From: Isoetes taiwanensis
Lineage: Eukaryota; Streptophyta; Lycopodiopsida; Isoetales; Isoetaceae
Length of the DNA stretch: 64,000 nucleotides
Direction: 5' to 3'
NCBI GenBank assembly: GCA_021234155.1
Contig: JAJEKV010000044.1
Coordinates: forward strand, 10,016,777 to 10,080,776
Numbering within the stretch: position 1 is the first letter of the stretch; every line of letters begins with the position of its first letter. The notes below the pieces were generated by a model that was not told the DNA's origin, searched no databases, and worked only from the letters and a program-made list of their open reading frames with translations. Both the position numbers and the translations under genes were made by a program. Below, one piece after another: positions 11,721 through 23,277 of the stretch.

Positions 11721-14650
11721 GGGAAAATTCCATATATACCCTTGAAGTTTATGAGATTTCCAAATTTGCCCCTCAAGTTCTGTTAATTCCAAAAATACCC
11801 CTCCTAACAATCTACACTAACTAGTTAAGAGAGCTAAAATCTACAAATTCCAAAAATACCCTCGTGTTCTTAGTCAGTATTCCAAATTTACCCTTCACAC
11901 TTTTTGAAATTTCAAACACACAATTGAATCATCGAAATGAAGACAATGAGCAAATTGTTTTATAATGCAGAATCAAATAATATTTTGTCGAACCAAATTT
12001 TCAGAAATGCACAATGAAACAATACTTTTCCATACCAAATTTTCAGAGATTAGACTTGCATAATACAATCTTCGGTGTATAGAATTCTACACCATTAACG
12101 TATCGGCTCTCGACAACTCTTTCGATTATGCCCTGCTTTACTACAACGACTACAATGAAGAGGACGTTTTTCCTTGCCATTATCTTCTGTCCGAATTCTT
12201 CTCTATCTTGGGCATCTCGGAGGCCTACGTGTCTTTGGTGGGAGCAATTTCTCATCCCCTTCTTCTTCTTCTTGCCACTGTTCTCTTGGAAGAAGAGGGT
12301 GAATAATGTGAGAATAGGTGTCACAGTATGCTCTCAATGTATATGCGTGAATTGCATATGATTAGATACGATCTTTCTTGAATAAAATAGCGGCAATTAC
12401 ATGTGAGCATAGTAATCCACTTACTTGCCACACATTGCAAGAGCAAACTCCTGTTTCCATGTTCACCATATGACTAGACTTTTGTGACACAATCTCTCAA
12501 ACTCATGATAGGTGGCAGGAATAATCCGATAATGCCTAGCGCGTTCATATGCATTCTTGATTTGAAGCTCTGCACTAGCCACAAGCATATATGATCCTGC
12601 TTCTCCGTGACTGTAAGGTCAAGCGGGCTTGTTCTCCCGTTCAAGAACCATTTCATCAACCCGGCGTATCAACTCCATCATTGGTAGAAACGGGTAATTC
12701 CCTAGCTTCAAGAATCCATGAGTTGGCCCGATTACGCAATGTTGGATGTAAGATGGTCATAGCGGGATCCCTTAAAGTGTGCATTTGACTAATGCATGGG
12801 TTGGGCCATGTTAAGAAGCCAAGTAGCAGCTTCTGGTTTCATAGCCTGCATTTCTGGTATGGCAACATCAAGATCTGATATTGTTGATGCATAAGCAGCT
12901 TTCCAAAGCAACTTTATCAATTCCAAATTCTTGAGTTCTTTCCTCATGTTTTCAGATAAATGACGTATACAATAAGCATGAGGAACATCTCCAAAAATAG
13001 TAGAGACACCTTCAATCAATCCCTTTTGCCTGTCAGATAAGAAGGTTATAGTGTTTATTGCAGCAAGACTATCACGCAAGTTTCGAAGAAACCACAACCA
13101 GTACCACAACCAGTTATTGTCGTTTTCAGCAATAACAACACCAAAAGCAATCAGAAGCAATTTCCCAGCTGCATCTATACCTGTAGCGGTCATCAAGATA
13201 CCCAAATATCTATTTTTTAGATGCATTCCATCCAAACCTATAACTTGCCTGCAATTGGCAAATGCAGAAATGCATGCTGCATATGATATGTACATGCGTG
13301 TAAACCTGTGATCATCATCATGCTCCACTGAAACTACGCTTCCTGGATTACTGCGCAATATTTCACGGCAATACTTTTTCAATAAGGAATAACTTTCCTC
13401 CTGATTTCCGTTGATCCTCTCTACTGCTAATTCCTTTGCCTGCCATGCTCTCTTGTATGGCACAGTAATACCATCTTCACGCCTCAAATCACCAAGAATT
13501 GAAATTGGGCTATAAGATTGGTCATCAGAAATTTTTTCCACAAACCGTGTTGCTATCCAATTTGCAATCGCCTCTTTGTTTCCCAAATGCTCAGTGCCAA
13601 CACAATTATGATGTCCTGATAACTTTTTAATTGCACAACTAGGGCCATTACCTACAAGGGAAGCATGCAACTTCCACGGGCATCCTTGAATTTTGCACTT
13701 TACTGTGTACCTCTTCCTGTCAGATGCAATAACACGGAGCTCTACCGCAGTGGAAATGCAAACATTCTTGACATGTGAACGAAGATCTTGCATGGAATCA
13801 AACTCCAATCCCACTTCCAAATCCATGCTGCAATATGAAACAAACATTGATATAAACATATTGATTTTGACCTATCATTAAAATGTGATATATCTCCATC
13901 TCTAATGAAAATCAAAGAAGGCAAATCAGCTAAACATGGAACATAGTGCATGTATGAGCTTCTATATGGCAGAACGCCATTCAAAGGCATAAGTCATGAA
14001 TTAACCCTCTTAAATGCAAAAGAGATTATGTAGGTTGTGCTTGCCAAAGATTCCAACATTTTGAGAGCTGAAAGAGAATAGAATTATGAAACAAATTGCT
14101 TAATTGGGATCGAACAAAAGGAAGCTGAATTAGGGGCCCTTCTTCCTTGGTAAAATCCTGAATACCCTGGTCTTAATCATGGAAGAAGATGCAATTTCGA
14201 AATTGAAAAGGCACACTAGAAGCTGAATTAGGAGTCTTTTTTCTTGATAAGATCATGAATGCCTTGATCAAAGGCATGGAAGATTAGATAAGAGTCATGC
14301 AATTTCGAAATTGAAAAGGGAGATTTTTGTTCCTGTAGAAATAATTTTGAAATAAGAAAACTAAGATTGCTTGCAAGTAGGTAATTATCTGGAAAGAAAC
14401 GAAATGGGGAGGACACATTACCTGCATGCAAATTCGTTGATGAATCGGGAGCTTTTAAAGGCTAAGAATTCCGGTTTTCTCCACCGACAACTCTCTTTTC
14501 TGCTCTTCTGTTGCCGCTTTTTTTTTTCCTTAACTATTTTTAACGGCTATAGGTTAATTTGGTTAGTGAAGGGTATATTTGGAATTAAGGAAATTTGAAG
14601 GGCAAAATTGGAAATCTCATTAAGTTCAGGGGTATTTTTGGAATTTTTCC
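11721..14650 (-). mobile_element. Mutator-like element (MuDR type), copy 1
   Basis: The 2,930-bp element starts GGGAAAATTCCATATATACC and ends in the inverse of GGAAAAATTCCAAAAATACC. The similar terminal inverted repeats are about 60 bp. It is flanked by a perfect 9-bp duplication and carries a minus-strand transposase gene. It is almost identical to the element at 16805-19734 in inverted orientation, and the two have equal length. Differences from that copy cluster at about 12590-12750. Confidence 0.93.
12070..13826 (-). pseudogene. MuDR-type (MURA-like) transposase, copy 1, disrupted
   Basis: From the ATG at 13826 an open frame of about 345 aa runs to a TAG at 12789-12791. It holds the N-terminal CX4C...HXC zinc motif (KCKIQGC ... 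GHHNC) and the MULE DDE core (VIGLDGMHLKNRYLGI, then FLSDRQKGLIEGV and HAYCIRHL). Past the stop the same protein continues: a C-terminal helical part, then a SWIM zinc finger and a CCHC knuckle. Relative to copy 2, frameshifts lie at about 12590-12640. Those differences are at CAG/CTG positions and may be base-calling errors. The TAG is shared with copy 2, so it predates the last amplification. A leader exon is possible upstream, because a splice-acceptor-like TTGCAG directly precedes the ATG. Confidence 0.85.
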
Positions 14651-14659
14651 AATATTAAT
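14651..14659. repeat. target-site duplication, right, of MULE copy 1
   Basis: AATATTAAT follows the element end exactly and repeats 11712-11720. Confidence 0.93.
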
Positions 14660-15289
14660 TGGATACAAACATTCTTGTGAAGAGGCGCTGCTCTAGCCTC
14701 TATCTTCTCAACTCTTATAATATTTCCTGGTTAGTATCGTTTTATGTGAATGGTATTACATGCAAAAACTTTAAAACCTGTGTGTAAGGCTTGGGAAAGA
14801 GGATCATGCAACTACAATATATGTTTATTCTGCTGGACCTTAATATTGTTATCATAAGTTTTGAAGGTACTTGACATCTGAAACAGAAAAGGAGAAAGCG
14901 ATGGAGCAATGGGTGGAGATAAGGAAGCGCCGATGAGACGTTGATGCAGAACCGCGCCTAAAATAGCGAACTCCCAACCAGAGAAGGCATGCGCCGCATG
15001 CATGCATGCAAGACATGCATGCTCGCCCCATTCTAGAATGGCGATCCGATGTCTCGGATCGATGGGATTTTGACATTGAGCTCATTCAAAATGGATTTAA
15101 AAATGCTTTGGCTGACCTATTCTATTGGGTCTGGATCATTAAATGCTTCTTGTGAAGCAATGACTCCATGAGCTCCACCAGCAGCATCACGAAGGACATG
15201 ACCATCGGTTTCCCTCTCCCGAACATCCTTCGCCATCGACATTGCTAGAACTCGATTGAGCTACAAAACAATTGCCATTAAAGTGACCA
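14660..15289. other. intergenic between the MULE copies
   Basis: No gene was supported. Short CATG-rich repeats lie at 14995-15020. A small hairpin (AAAGTGA ... TCACTTT) sits at about 15279-15303. Confidence 0.4.
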
Positions 15290-15535
15290 CCGGAGATCAC
15301 TTTAATTTTACGTTCATTTTTTTTATTTTGGACTAACTTTGGGTTAAGTTTATTAACCTAACATAAAATAGTGTGAACGTAATCTGTGTTAGAAATTTTA
15401 GGTCTAAAAATTTAACACAATGCCCATTATTCAACTTAATGGAACGGTAACCTAACTTGTGATGTGAATTTAAAAACCCTTAAAAGCTTAATAGAATTCT
15501 AACTTAAAGGCGGGTGCGAAGGTACCCTTAGAATT
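15290..15535. repeat. TTAAGT-rich island (family member 3)
   Basis: The sequence holds TTAAGTTTATTAACCTAAC-type words and ends in GGGTGCGAAGGTACCC, the inverse of the edge at 6014-6037. It lacks coding capacity and looks like a fragment of the same foldback family. Confidence 0.5.
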
Positions 15536-15539
15536 ATAA

Positions 15540-16795
15540 CATGTATAACACATCATATAATCTCTCACAAGAGATGATCTTTCTCTCTCATGAGAGAAAA
15601 CATGGGAGATTAAAAGTATCTCTCCCCCCTCCTTTTCTATCTTTGGCCATATGCTCCAAAGTTTTTTATCTCTTGTGCTATATGGCGAGAGGTAATTTTT
15701 ATACCATATAGCATGAGAGACAATGAGAGATCATAATCTCTCATCATTTAATAAGCTAGTTAGGGATAATATTAAAGCCCTTGTCGGTTTTTCTTTTCGG
15801 CATCTCAAAAATTTCGTAGGTTCTCCCCTCCCCCGTTTCTTCACGAGCGCAGGTAAGGCGGCTATGGTTGCCGCTTCTCTAGAAATCGTTGGTTGCAAGC
15901 TCAAATCCAGAAATTGCCGGCTGCTGCTTCCTTGTAGATTCTAATTTATACAAATCCCCTGTGTACACAGATTTTTTATGCAAGTCCTGGCGCCGAAATA
16001 CCCTATTCTCATATTATGTTTTATATAGATTTTTCGACTCAATCTATCTATTTTATGCCTAGATTTTTCATGCACAGGTCTAGTTCTGCAAAGAACCAAG
16101 CTCGAACAAGCTCTAAATCTAGGCCTCTTCAATCTCGGCATTCTCCAAAAAACTTTTTCTTTTCCAGTATTCCAGCAAACTTTAACCTTATTATCAGTTT
16201 GGCCCAGCTGTAATGCGGGACCATATGAATAGAAATCGACATATCCATCAAGAACTGGCTATAAATCGGCTAAATTTCTCAAAGATTAGCTAAAAAATCT
16301 ATTTTTGCTTAAAACTTGTTAGCTCATTTTTAGCAGGGCAATACTCTGCAACAGGAAGAAATGAAGACCTAAGTAAAATGATATAGCTTATTGGAGAGAA
16401 TTAATTCGGTCCAATCTTCTCATAGAGAAGCCATGACTGAGTAAAAGTAATAGAAAGAATGAGTTTTATCTACCTTACCAGTTAAGGGCCACCCTTGGAA
16501 CTTAACAAAAATAATGGGATAGAGAAGAAAATCGTGGCCTCCAAGTACTTCCCCGAATCAAGCAAGGCTTTATTTGCTTAAGAAGCATTGTAAGCTTCAC
16601 AGTCTAGGCGGCATGCTCCTGGTCTTTCAAACTAATCAACCTAATATATTGCAATCTAGTCGTAGATAGAACCTATACAGAAAGATGGCAAGTGGCATCC
16701 ATGCCACCAAGAGAAACGAAAGAACTGGAAGGCCCAAGTCATAAAAATATTTCTTTCTTCATTTTTAGATGTCGAGAAAATCTTTCGGCTACCAA
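15540..16795. other. intergenic with AGAGAG/CTCTCT hairpins
   Basis: At 15560-15745 repeated ATAATCTCTCA and TGAGAGA words on both strands form several short potential hairpins. The rest is AT-rich with no supported gene. Confidence 0.4.
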
Positions 16796-16804
16796 TAAAT
16801 CTTA
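16796..16804. repeat. target-site duplication, left, of MULE copy 2
   Basis: TAAATCTTA precedes the element and recurs at 19735-19743. It differs from the duplication of copy 1, so the two insertions were independent. Confidence 0.93.
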
Positions 16805-19734
16805 GGGAAAATTCCAAAAATACCCCTGAACTTAATGAGATTTCCAATTTTGCCCTTCAAATTTCCTTAATTTCAAATATACCCTTCACTAACCAAATTA
16901 ACCTATAGCCATTAAAAATAGTTAAGGAAAAAAAAAGCGGCAACAGAAGAGCAGAAAAGAGAGTTGTCGGTGGAGAAAACCGGAATTCTTAGCCTTTAAA
17001 AGCTCCCGATTCATCAACGAATTTGCATGCAGGTAATGTGTCCTCCCCATTTCGTTTCTTTCCAGATAATTACCTATTTGCAAGCAATCTTAGTTTTCTT
17101 ATTTCAAAATTATTTCTACAGGAACAAAAATCTCCCTTTTCAATTTCGAAATTGCATGACTTTTATCTAATCTTCCATGCCTTTGATCAAGGCATTCATG
17201 ATCTTATCAAGAAAAAAGACTCCTAATTCAGCTTCTAGTGTGCCTTTTCAATTTCGAAATTGCATCTTCTTCCATGATTAAGACCAGGGTGTTTAGGATT
17301 TTACCAAGGAAGAAGGGCCCCTAATTCAGCTTCCTTTTGTTCGATCCCAATTAAGCAATTTGTTTCATAATTCTATTCTCTTTCGGCTCTCAAAATGTTG
17401 GAATCTTTGGCAAGCACAGCCTACATAATCCCTTTTGCATTTAAGAGGGTTAATTCATGACTTATGCCTTTGAATGGCGTTCTGCCATATAGAAGCTCAT
17501 ACATGCACTCTGTTCCATGTTTAGCTGATTTGCCTTCTTTGATTTTCATTAGAGATGGAGATATATCACATTTTAATGATAGGTCAAAATCAATATGTTT
17601 ATATCAATGTTTGTTTGATATTGCAGCATGGATTTGGAAGTGGGATTGGAGTTTGATTCCATGCAAGATCTTCGTTCACATGTCAAGAATGTTTGCATTT
17701 CCACTGCGGTAGAGCTCCGTGTTATTGCATCTGACAGGAAGAGGTACACAGTAAAGTGCAAAATTCAAGGATGCCCGTGGAAGTTGCATGCTTCCCTTGT
17801 AGGTAATGGCCCTAGTTGTGCAATTAAAAAGTTATCAGGACATCATAATGCTGTTGGTACTGAGCATTTGGGAAACAAAGAGGCGATTGCAAATTGGATA
17901 GCAACACGGTTTGTGGAAAAGATTTCTGATGACCAATCTTATAGCCCAATTTCAATTCTTGGTGATTTGAGGCGTGAAGATGGTATTACTGTGCCATACA
18001 AGAGAGCATGGCAGGCAAAGGAATTAGCAGTAGAGAGGATCAACGGAAATCAGGAGGAAAGTTATTCCTTATTGAAAAAGTATTGCCGTGAAATATTGCG
18101 CAGTAATCTAGGAAGCGTAGTTTCAGTGGAGCATGATGATGATCACAGGTTTACACGCATGTACATATCATATGCAGCATGCATTTCTGCATTTGCCAAT
18201 TGCAGGCAAGTTATAGGTTTGGATGGAATGCATCTAAAAAATAGATATTTGGGTATCTTGATGACCGCTACAGGTATAGATGCAGCTGGGAAATTGCTTC
18301 TGATTGCTTTTGGTGTTGTTATTGCTGAAAACGACAATAACTGGTTGTGGTACTGGTTGTGGTTTCTTCGAAACTTGCGTGATAGTCTTGCTGCAATAAA
18401 CACTATAACCTTCTTATCTGACAGGCAAAAGGGATTGATTGAAGGTGTCTCTACTATTTTTGGAGATGTTCCTCATGCTTATTGTATACGTCATTTATCT
18501 GAAAACATGAGGAAAGAACTCAAGAATTTGGAATTGATAAAGTTGCTTTGGAAAGCTGCTTATGCATCAACAATATCAGATCTTGATGTTGCCATACCAG
18601 AAATGCGGGCTATGAAACCAGAAGCTGCTACTTGGCTTCTTAACATGGCCCAACCCATGCATTAGTCAAATGCACACTTTAAGGGATCCCGCTATGACCA
18701 TCTTACATCCAACATTGCAGAATCAGTCAACTCATGGATTCTTGAAGCTAGGGAATTACCTGTTCTACCAATGATGGAGTTGATACGTCAGAAGTTGATG
18801 AAATGGTTCTTTGAACGTGGAGAACAAGCCCAGTTGACCTTACAGGCTGCCGGAGAAGCAGGATCATATATGCTTGTGGCTAGTGCAGAGCTTCAAATCA
18901 AGAATGCATATGAACGCGCTAGGCATTATCGGATTATTCCTGCCACCTATCATGAGTTTGAGAGATTGTGTCACAAAAGTCTAGTCATATGGTGAACATG
19001 GAAACAGGAGTTTGCTCTTGCAATGTGTGGCAAGTAAGTGGATTACTATGCTCACATGTAATTGCCGCTATTTTATTCAAGAAAGATCGTATCTAATCAT
19101 ATGCAATTCACGCATATACATTGAGAGCATACTGTGACACCTATTCTCACATTATTCACCCTCTTCTTCCAAGAGAACAGTGGCAAGAAGAAGAAGGGGA
19201 TGAGAAATTGCTCCCACCAAAGACACGTAGGCCTCCGAGACGCCCAAGATAGAGAAGAATTCGGACAGAAGATAATGGCAAGGAAAAACGTCCTCTTCAT
19301 TGTAGTCGTTGTAGTAAAGCAGGGCATAATCGAAAGAGTTGTCGAGAGCCGATACGTTAATGGTGTAGAATTCTATACACCGAAGATTGTATTATGCAAG
19401 TCTAATCTCTGAAAATTTGGTATGGAAAAGTATTGTTTCATTGTGCATTTCTGAAAATTTGGTTCGACAAAATATTATTTGATTCTGCATTATAAAACAA
19501 TTTGCTCATTGTCTTCATTTCGATGATTCAATTGTGTGTTTGAAATTTCAAAAAGTGTGAAGGGTAAATTTGGAATACTGACTAAGAACACGAGGGTATT
19601 TTTGGAATTTGTAGATTTTAGCTCTCTTAACTAGTTAGTGTAGATAGTTAGGAGGGGTATTTTTGGAATTAACAGAACTTGAGGGGCAAATTTGGAAATC
19701 TCATAAACTTCAAGGGTATATATGGAATTTTCCC
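16805..19734 (+). mobile_element. Mutator-like element (MuDR type), copy 2
   Basis: The element is 2,930 bp. It begins GGGAAAATTCCAAAAATACC and ends GGTATATATGGAATTTTCCC, with terminal inverted repeats of about 60 bp and a perfect 9-bp target duplication. It is nearly identical to copy 1 but inserted in the opposite direction about 2.1 kb away. The high identity indicates recent transposition from a common source. Confidence 0.94.
17628..19354 (+). pseudogene. MuDR-type (MURA-like) transposase, copy 2, with internal stop
   Basis: The ATG at 17628 opens 345 codons ending in TAG at 18663-18665, in place of the Trp expected before the NAHFKG segment of MULE transposases. Downstream the frame resumes: NIAESVNSW, a C-terminal helical part to about 18990, then after a one-base shift the SWIM zinc finger (CSCNVWQVSGLLCSHVIAAI, about 19009-19068), then a CCHC knuckle (CSRCSKAGHNRKSC, about 19300-19341). 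The DDE core is intact (GLDGMHLKN; FLSDRQKG). The N-terminal zinc motif has lost its last Cys (GHHNA, against GHHNC in copy 1). The product cuts and pastes its own element in the nucleus. This copy cannot make the full protein unless the stop is read through or is an assembly error. Confidence 0.88.
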
Positions 19735-19743
19735 TAAATCTTA
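19735..19743. repeat. target-site duplication, right, of MULE copy 2
   Basis: TAAATCTTA repeats 16796-16804 exactly. Confidence 0.93.
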
Positions 19744-21029
19744 AAACCTTAGGAAAATGACGTTAAAAAAAAACCAAACAAGTTTTCCTCCAAACCGAAA
19801 AATCCAAATTTAAACAATAGGTACGTACTTAAAGAATCTTCAAAAACTCATAAAAAATATAAATAGGGACGTACGTGACTATATTGTGCATGACACACGA
19901 AGTGGCTACATTGCCATGCCATGATTCAAAGATTTTAGAGCACCTTGCAAATGCGTATATATGCATATAACAATCATAAGCTATATAGGTGGTGCATGCT
20001 ATATGAAAGAATAGAATAGAATAGAATAGAAAGGAAACCACTATAAAAAGAGCTTTTTAATTGTTTCTTTGAAATAAATCCATCCATTTTTTTGTACATA
20101 AAAAGTGATAAAAGGTAATCCAATTGAAGCACATTTCCTAATCGTGGTGGTTTAGTGGTTGGAAGGGGTGGATTTGTTTTTTTTACTTGATTCCAAACTT
20201 ATCTTCTACTTTAAGCATGTGGGTTTTAATGCATTTTGGCATTTGCTTATAGATGAGGAGATCACGTCCTATCATAGTACATAAGTGTTGGAAGGACTTG
20301 CTTTGCAAATGCAACATCATGATATTTTCCAATGTGAAGTTTGTACCAACTTATGCATCTACTATCAATTGGACATCATATCATGATGTCAGTGTTTCAA
20401 TTTTATATGATTTTTGTGCCAACTTATCTCTGCCACTTTATTGGCTCCTTTTTTTAAGATGAGAAACCAAGAGTCAATTACGTGGATTTTTCATAAACCA
20501 ATCGTCAAAATAGGAGTTAGATTGTCTTATGCCAATCTACTACACTCATGTGGCAAGGTGGACACTTTTGCAAGAGCTTGGGGTATGAACATAAGCCAAT
20601 CCACATTCTTTTTTTTTTTTAGGTTTTTGGATTGTCTTATGCCAATCTATTGGATTGGCTAAAAACAATCTAGTGCCCCATTCACATTTGTGGATTGTCT
20701 TAAGACGATCAGTGGATTGGCTAAAGATAATCAAATGGATTGGCAAAAAACAATCCGCTTGGATCCTCGGGTTTAAAAAGGGAGTCAATATAATAACCAA
20801 ATTGATATTATTTAAATGCATCAAATATAAAAAATATTCTCTCTCCATCAATCAGCTTGAAATGCGTAACGGGGTAAAAATTAAGGATGGTTAATTGCAA
20901 ATTGGTTATTTTATTTTCAAATTTTAAGTTAGGATCTGATATATTAGTAGGATCAATTTTGCATGTTATAAAGATGCAATTACCCATATGCAATTATTTT
21001 TTATCTTGGCAGAAGATGAAATCCCCTCC
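19744..21029. other. intergenic with short repeated words
   Basis: No gene was supported. Variants of GGATTGTCTTATGCCAATCT and TGGATTGGCTAAAAACAATC recur between 20521 and 20760, a local degenerate repeat cluster. A poly-C run lies near 21026-21040. Confidence 0.4.
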
Positions 21030-21110
21030 CCCCCCCCCCTTCTTTGTGTTTTTGAATGACGACAAATATATTCATCATTAAATCATGGAAATAAATAAAT
21101 AACTCTGAGG
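21030..21110 (-). repeat. LINE-type 3' tail
   Basis: The minus strand reads TTTAATGATGAATATATTTG followed by TCGTCATTCAAAAACAC. It resembles the tail of the retroposon at 8936-8960. It may be the end of a separate, 5'-truncated LINE on the minus strand. Confidence 0.35.
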
Positions 21111-21299
21111 AACAAGTTTAAAAGCCAGAGGAAAAAGAAGCCACTCTGTGCAAAGCTACTTAGGAGCCTCACATAATCAACATATAGAAGGAACCTCAGA
21201 TTCTAATTCTAAATCAACAATATGAACTGCAGAACTCGTTTATGCCAAACTGCCTTTTTAAGTGAAACATGCGTCCAACCTTCATTATGAGTCTTAATT

Positions 21300-21915
21300 G
21301 GCCCAATGCACCAGGCATGCCCAAGTGCATTGAAAGCAAATAGAACCATTGCAGAAGATGCTTGTGGACGAAGATTAAGGCTTGAAATGTCCAATACTGA
21401 CATTTGTATAAGATGTGTACAGAATGATGAAGATGAAGATCACTTATATCATCTATGCCTTTTTGGTTGAGCGGTCCCTGGAGTTAGCTGCAAATGAGTT
21501 TTATATCAATGATCTTGCCTTTCTATCCACCCTTGATTTCTTCCTTCCAAATCATCCAACTGCAAATGAGTTTTATATCAATGATCTTGCCTTTCTATCC
21601 ACCCTTGATTTCTTCCTTCCAAATCATCCAACTGATTGGAGGAATTATATTATCCTTTGGAGGATGTGAAAGGGGCGAAACTCACTAATTTTTAATAATG
21701 AAACTATTTGGCCTATTGCTATTTTCATGCAAGTAAATATTGTTGGATTAACGAGATTTTTGAAAATGAGGTCTGATTTTATTAACTCTCTAAGATTTCT
21801 TATGCATTTGTTTTACGGGAATTATCTTGGTTATGTTCAAAAAGCTCAAATGGCCAAGGATCAATTTCAACTCGAACACATTTTAGCTGACCCAATTTGG
21901 AGTGGTCAAAATTCC
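21300..21915 (+). pseudogene. LINE reverse transcriptase C terminus (zf-RVT) relic
   Basis: The plus strand encodes IAEDACGRRLRLE, then CIRCVQNDEDEDHLYHLCLF (21404-21471). This matches the CXXC...HLXXXC zinc-binding domain at the end of plant LINE reverse transcriptases. After a stop, a second part reads ILWRM, a stop, KGRNSLIFNNE (about 21650-21705), which matches the common LINE ending W-(K/R)-ARN-LIF. Two stops make it dead. In between lies an in-frame 24-codon duplication (21489-21632). Confidence 0.55.
21489..21632. repeat. 72-bp exact tandem duplication inside the LINE relic
   Basis: The copies are 21489-21560 and 21561-21632, identical by eye. The 72 bases keep the frame and duplicate 24 residues (ANEFYINDLAFLSTLDFFLP and four more). 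Confidence 0.9.
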
Positions 21916-21925
21916 TAAATGTAAC

Positions 21926-22045
21926 CATTCTATAAGTTTAATTACGTCTCAAAATAAATGTTACAAGAAATTTATCGCGGCGGCCCATTCTATAAGTTTA
22001 ATTACGTCTCAAAATAAATGTTACAAGAAATTTATCGCGGCGGCC
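21926..22045. repeat. 60-bp tandem duplication spanning a CACTA-like end
   Basis: The segment 21926-21985 is repeated exactly at 21986-22045. Each copy contains flanking DNA (CATTCTATAAGTTTAATTAC) plus the end motif TTACAAGAAATTTATCGCGG. The flank is copied with the end, so it arose after insertion. Confidence 0.88.
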
Positions 22046-22100
22046 AAGGCCGCCGCGAACATCTTGGCCGCCGCGAACATTTCTCTTTCACTGAGCATTT
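21961..22100 (+). repeat. CACTA-like terminal motif with GGCGGCC/GGCCGCC palindromes
   Basis: After TTACAAGAAATTTATCGCGG come GGCCAAGGCCGCCGCGAACA and a second GGCCGCCGCGAACATTTCTC. The GC-rich units form palindromes in AT-rich DNA. The orientation suggests a left end with its interior to the right, where the TFIIA-GAPDH chimera lies. No matching right end was found, so capture by a CACTA element is only a possibility. Confidence 0.45.
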
Positions 22101-22511
<411 letters not shown>

Positions 22512-22876
22512 TTACCTGTTGCAAATTAACAAACTTAGTATAATAGATACCTAAAACATAAATTATTAACATCACAATAAAAGTGTGAAATGTCAATGCT
22601 CACCTTAGCGGCTCGGTTGTCTTTGGGAATGATGTTAAATCCGGCTCCCCTTCCAAAGCGCCCGGTCCACGGTGATGGTCCATCAACAGTCTTCTGGGTT
22701 GCTTTTGTTATAAAACAGAAATGAAAAATTAGTTCCAACATCAGAAATGGCAGTACTACGTAATCGTAAGATATTTACCTGTGAGGGAGTGAACAGTGGT
22801 CATCAAACCCTCAACGATGCCAAATTTCTCATGAGATATTGATCAGAATGACTTAAAATGACAAATGGTGATATTA

Positions 22877-23245
<369 letters not shown>

Positions 23246-23277
23246 TTATCAATGAAGACACCAGTAGATTCTACTAC

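Noticed and set aside
14852-15085. Cys/Met-rich minus-strand frame at the CATG repeats
   Set aside because: It is explained by the GCATGCATGC simple repeat, with no start context or domain.
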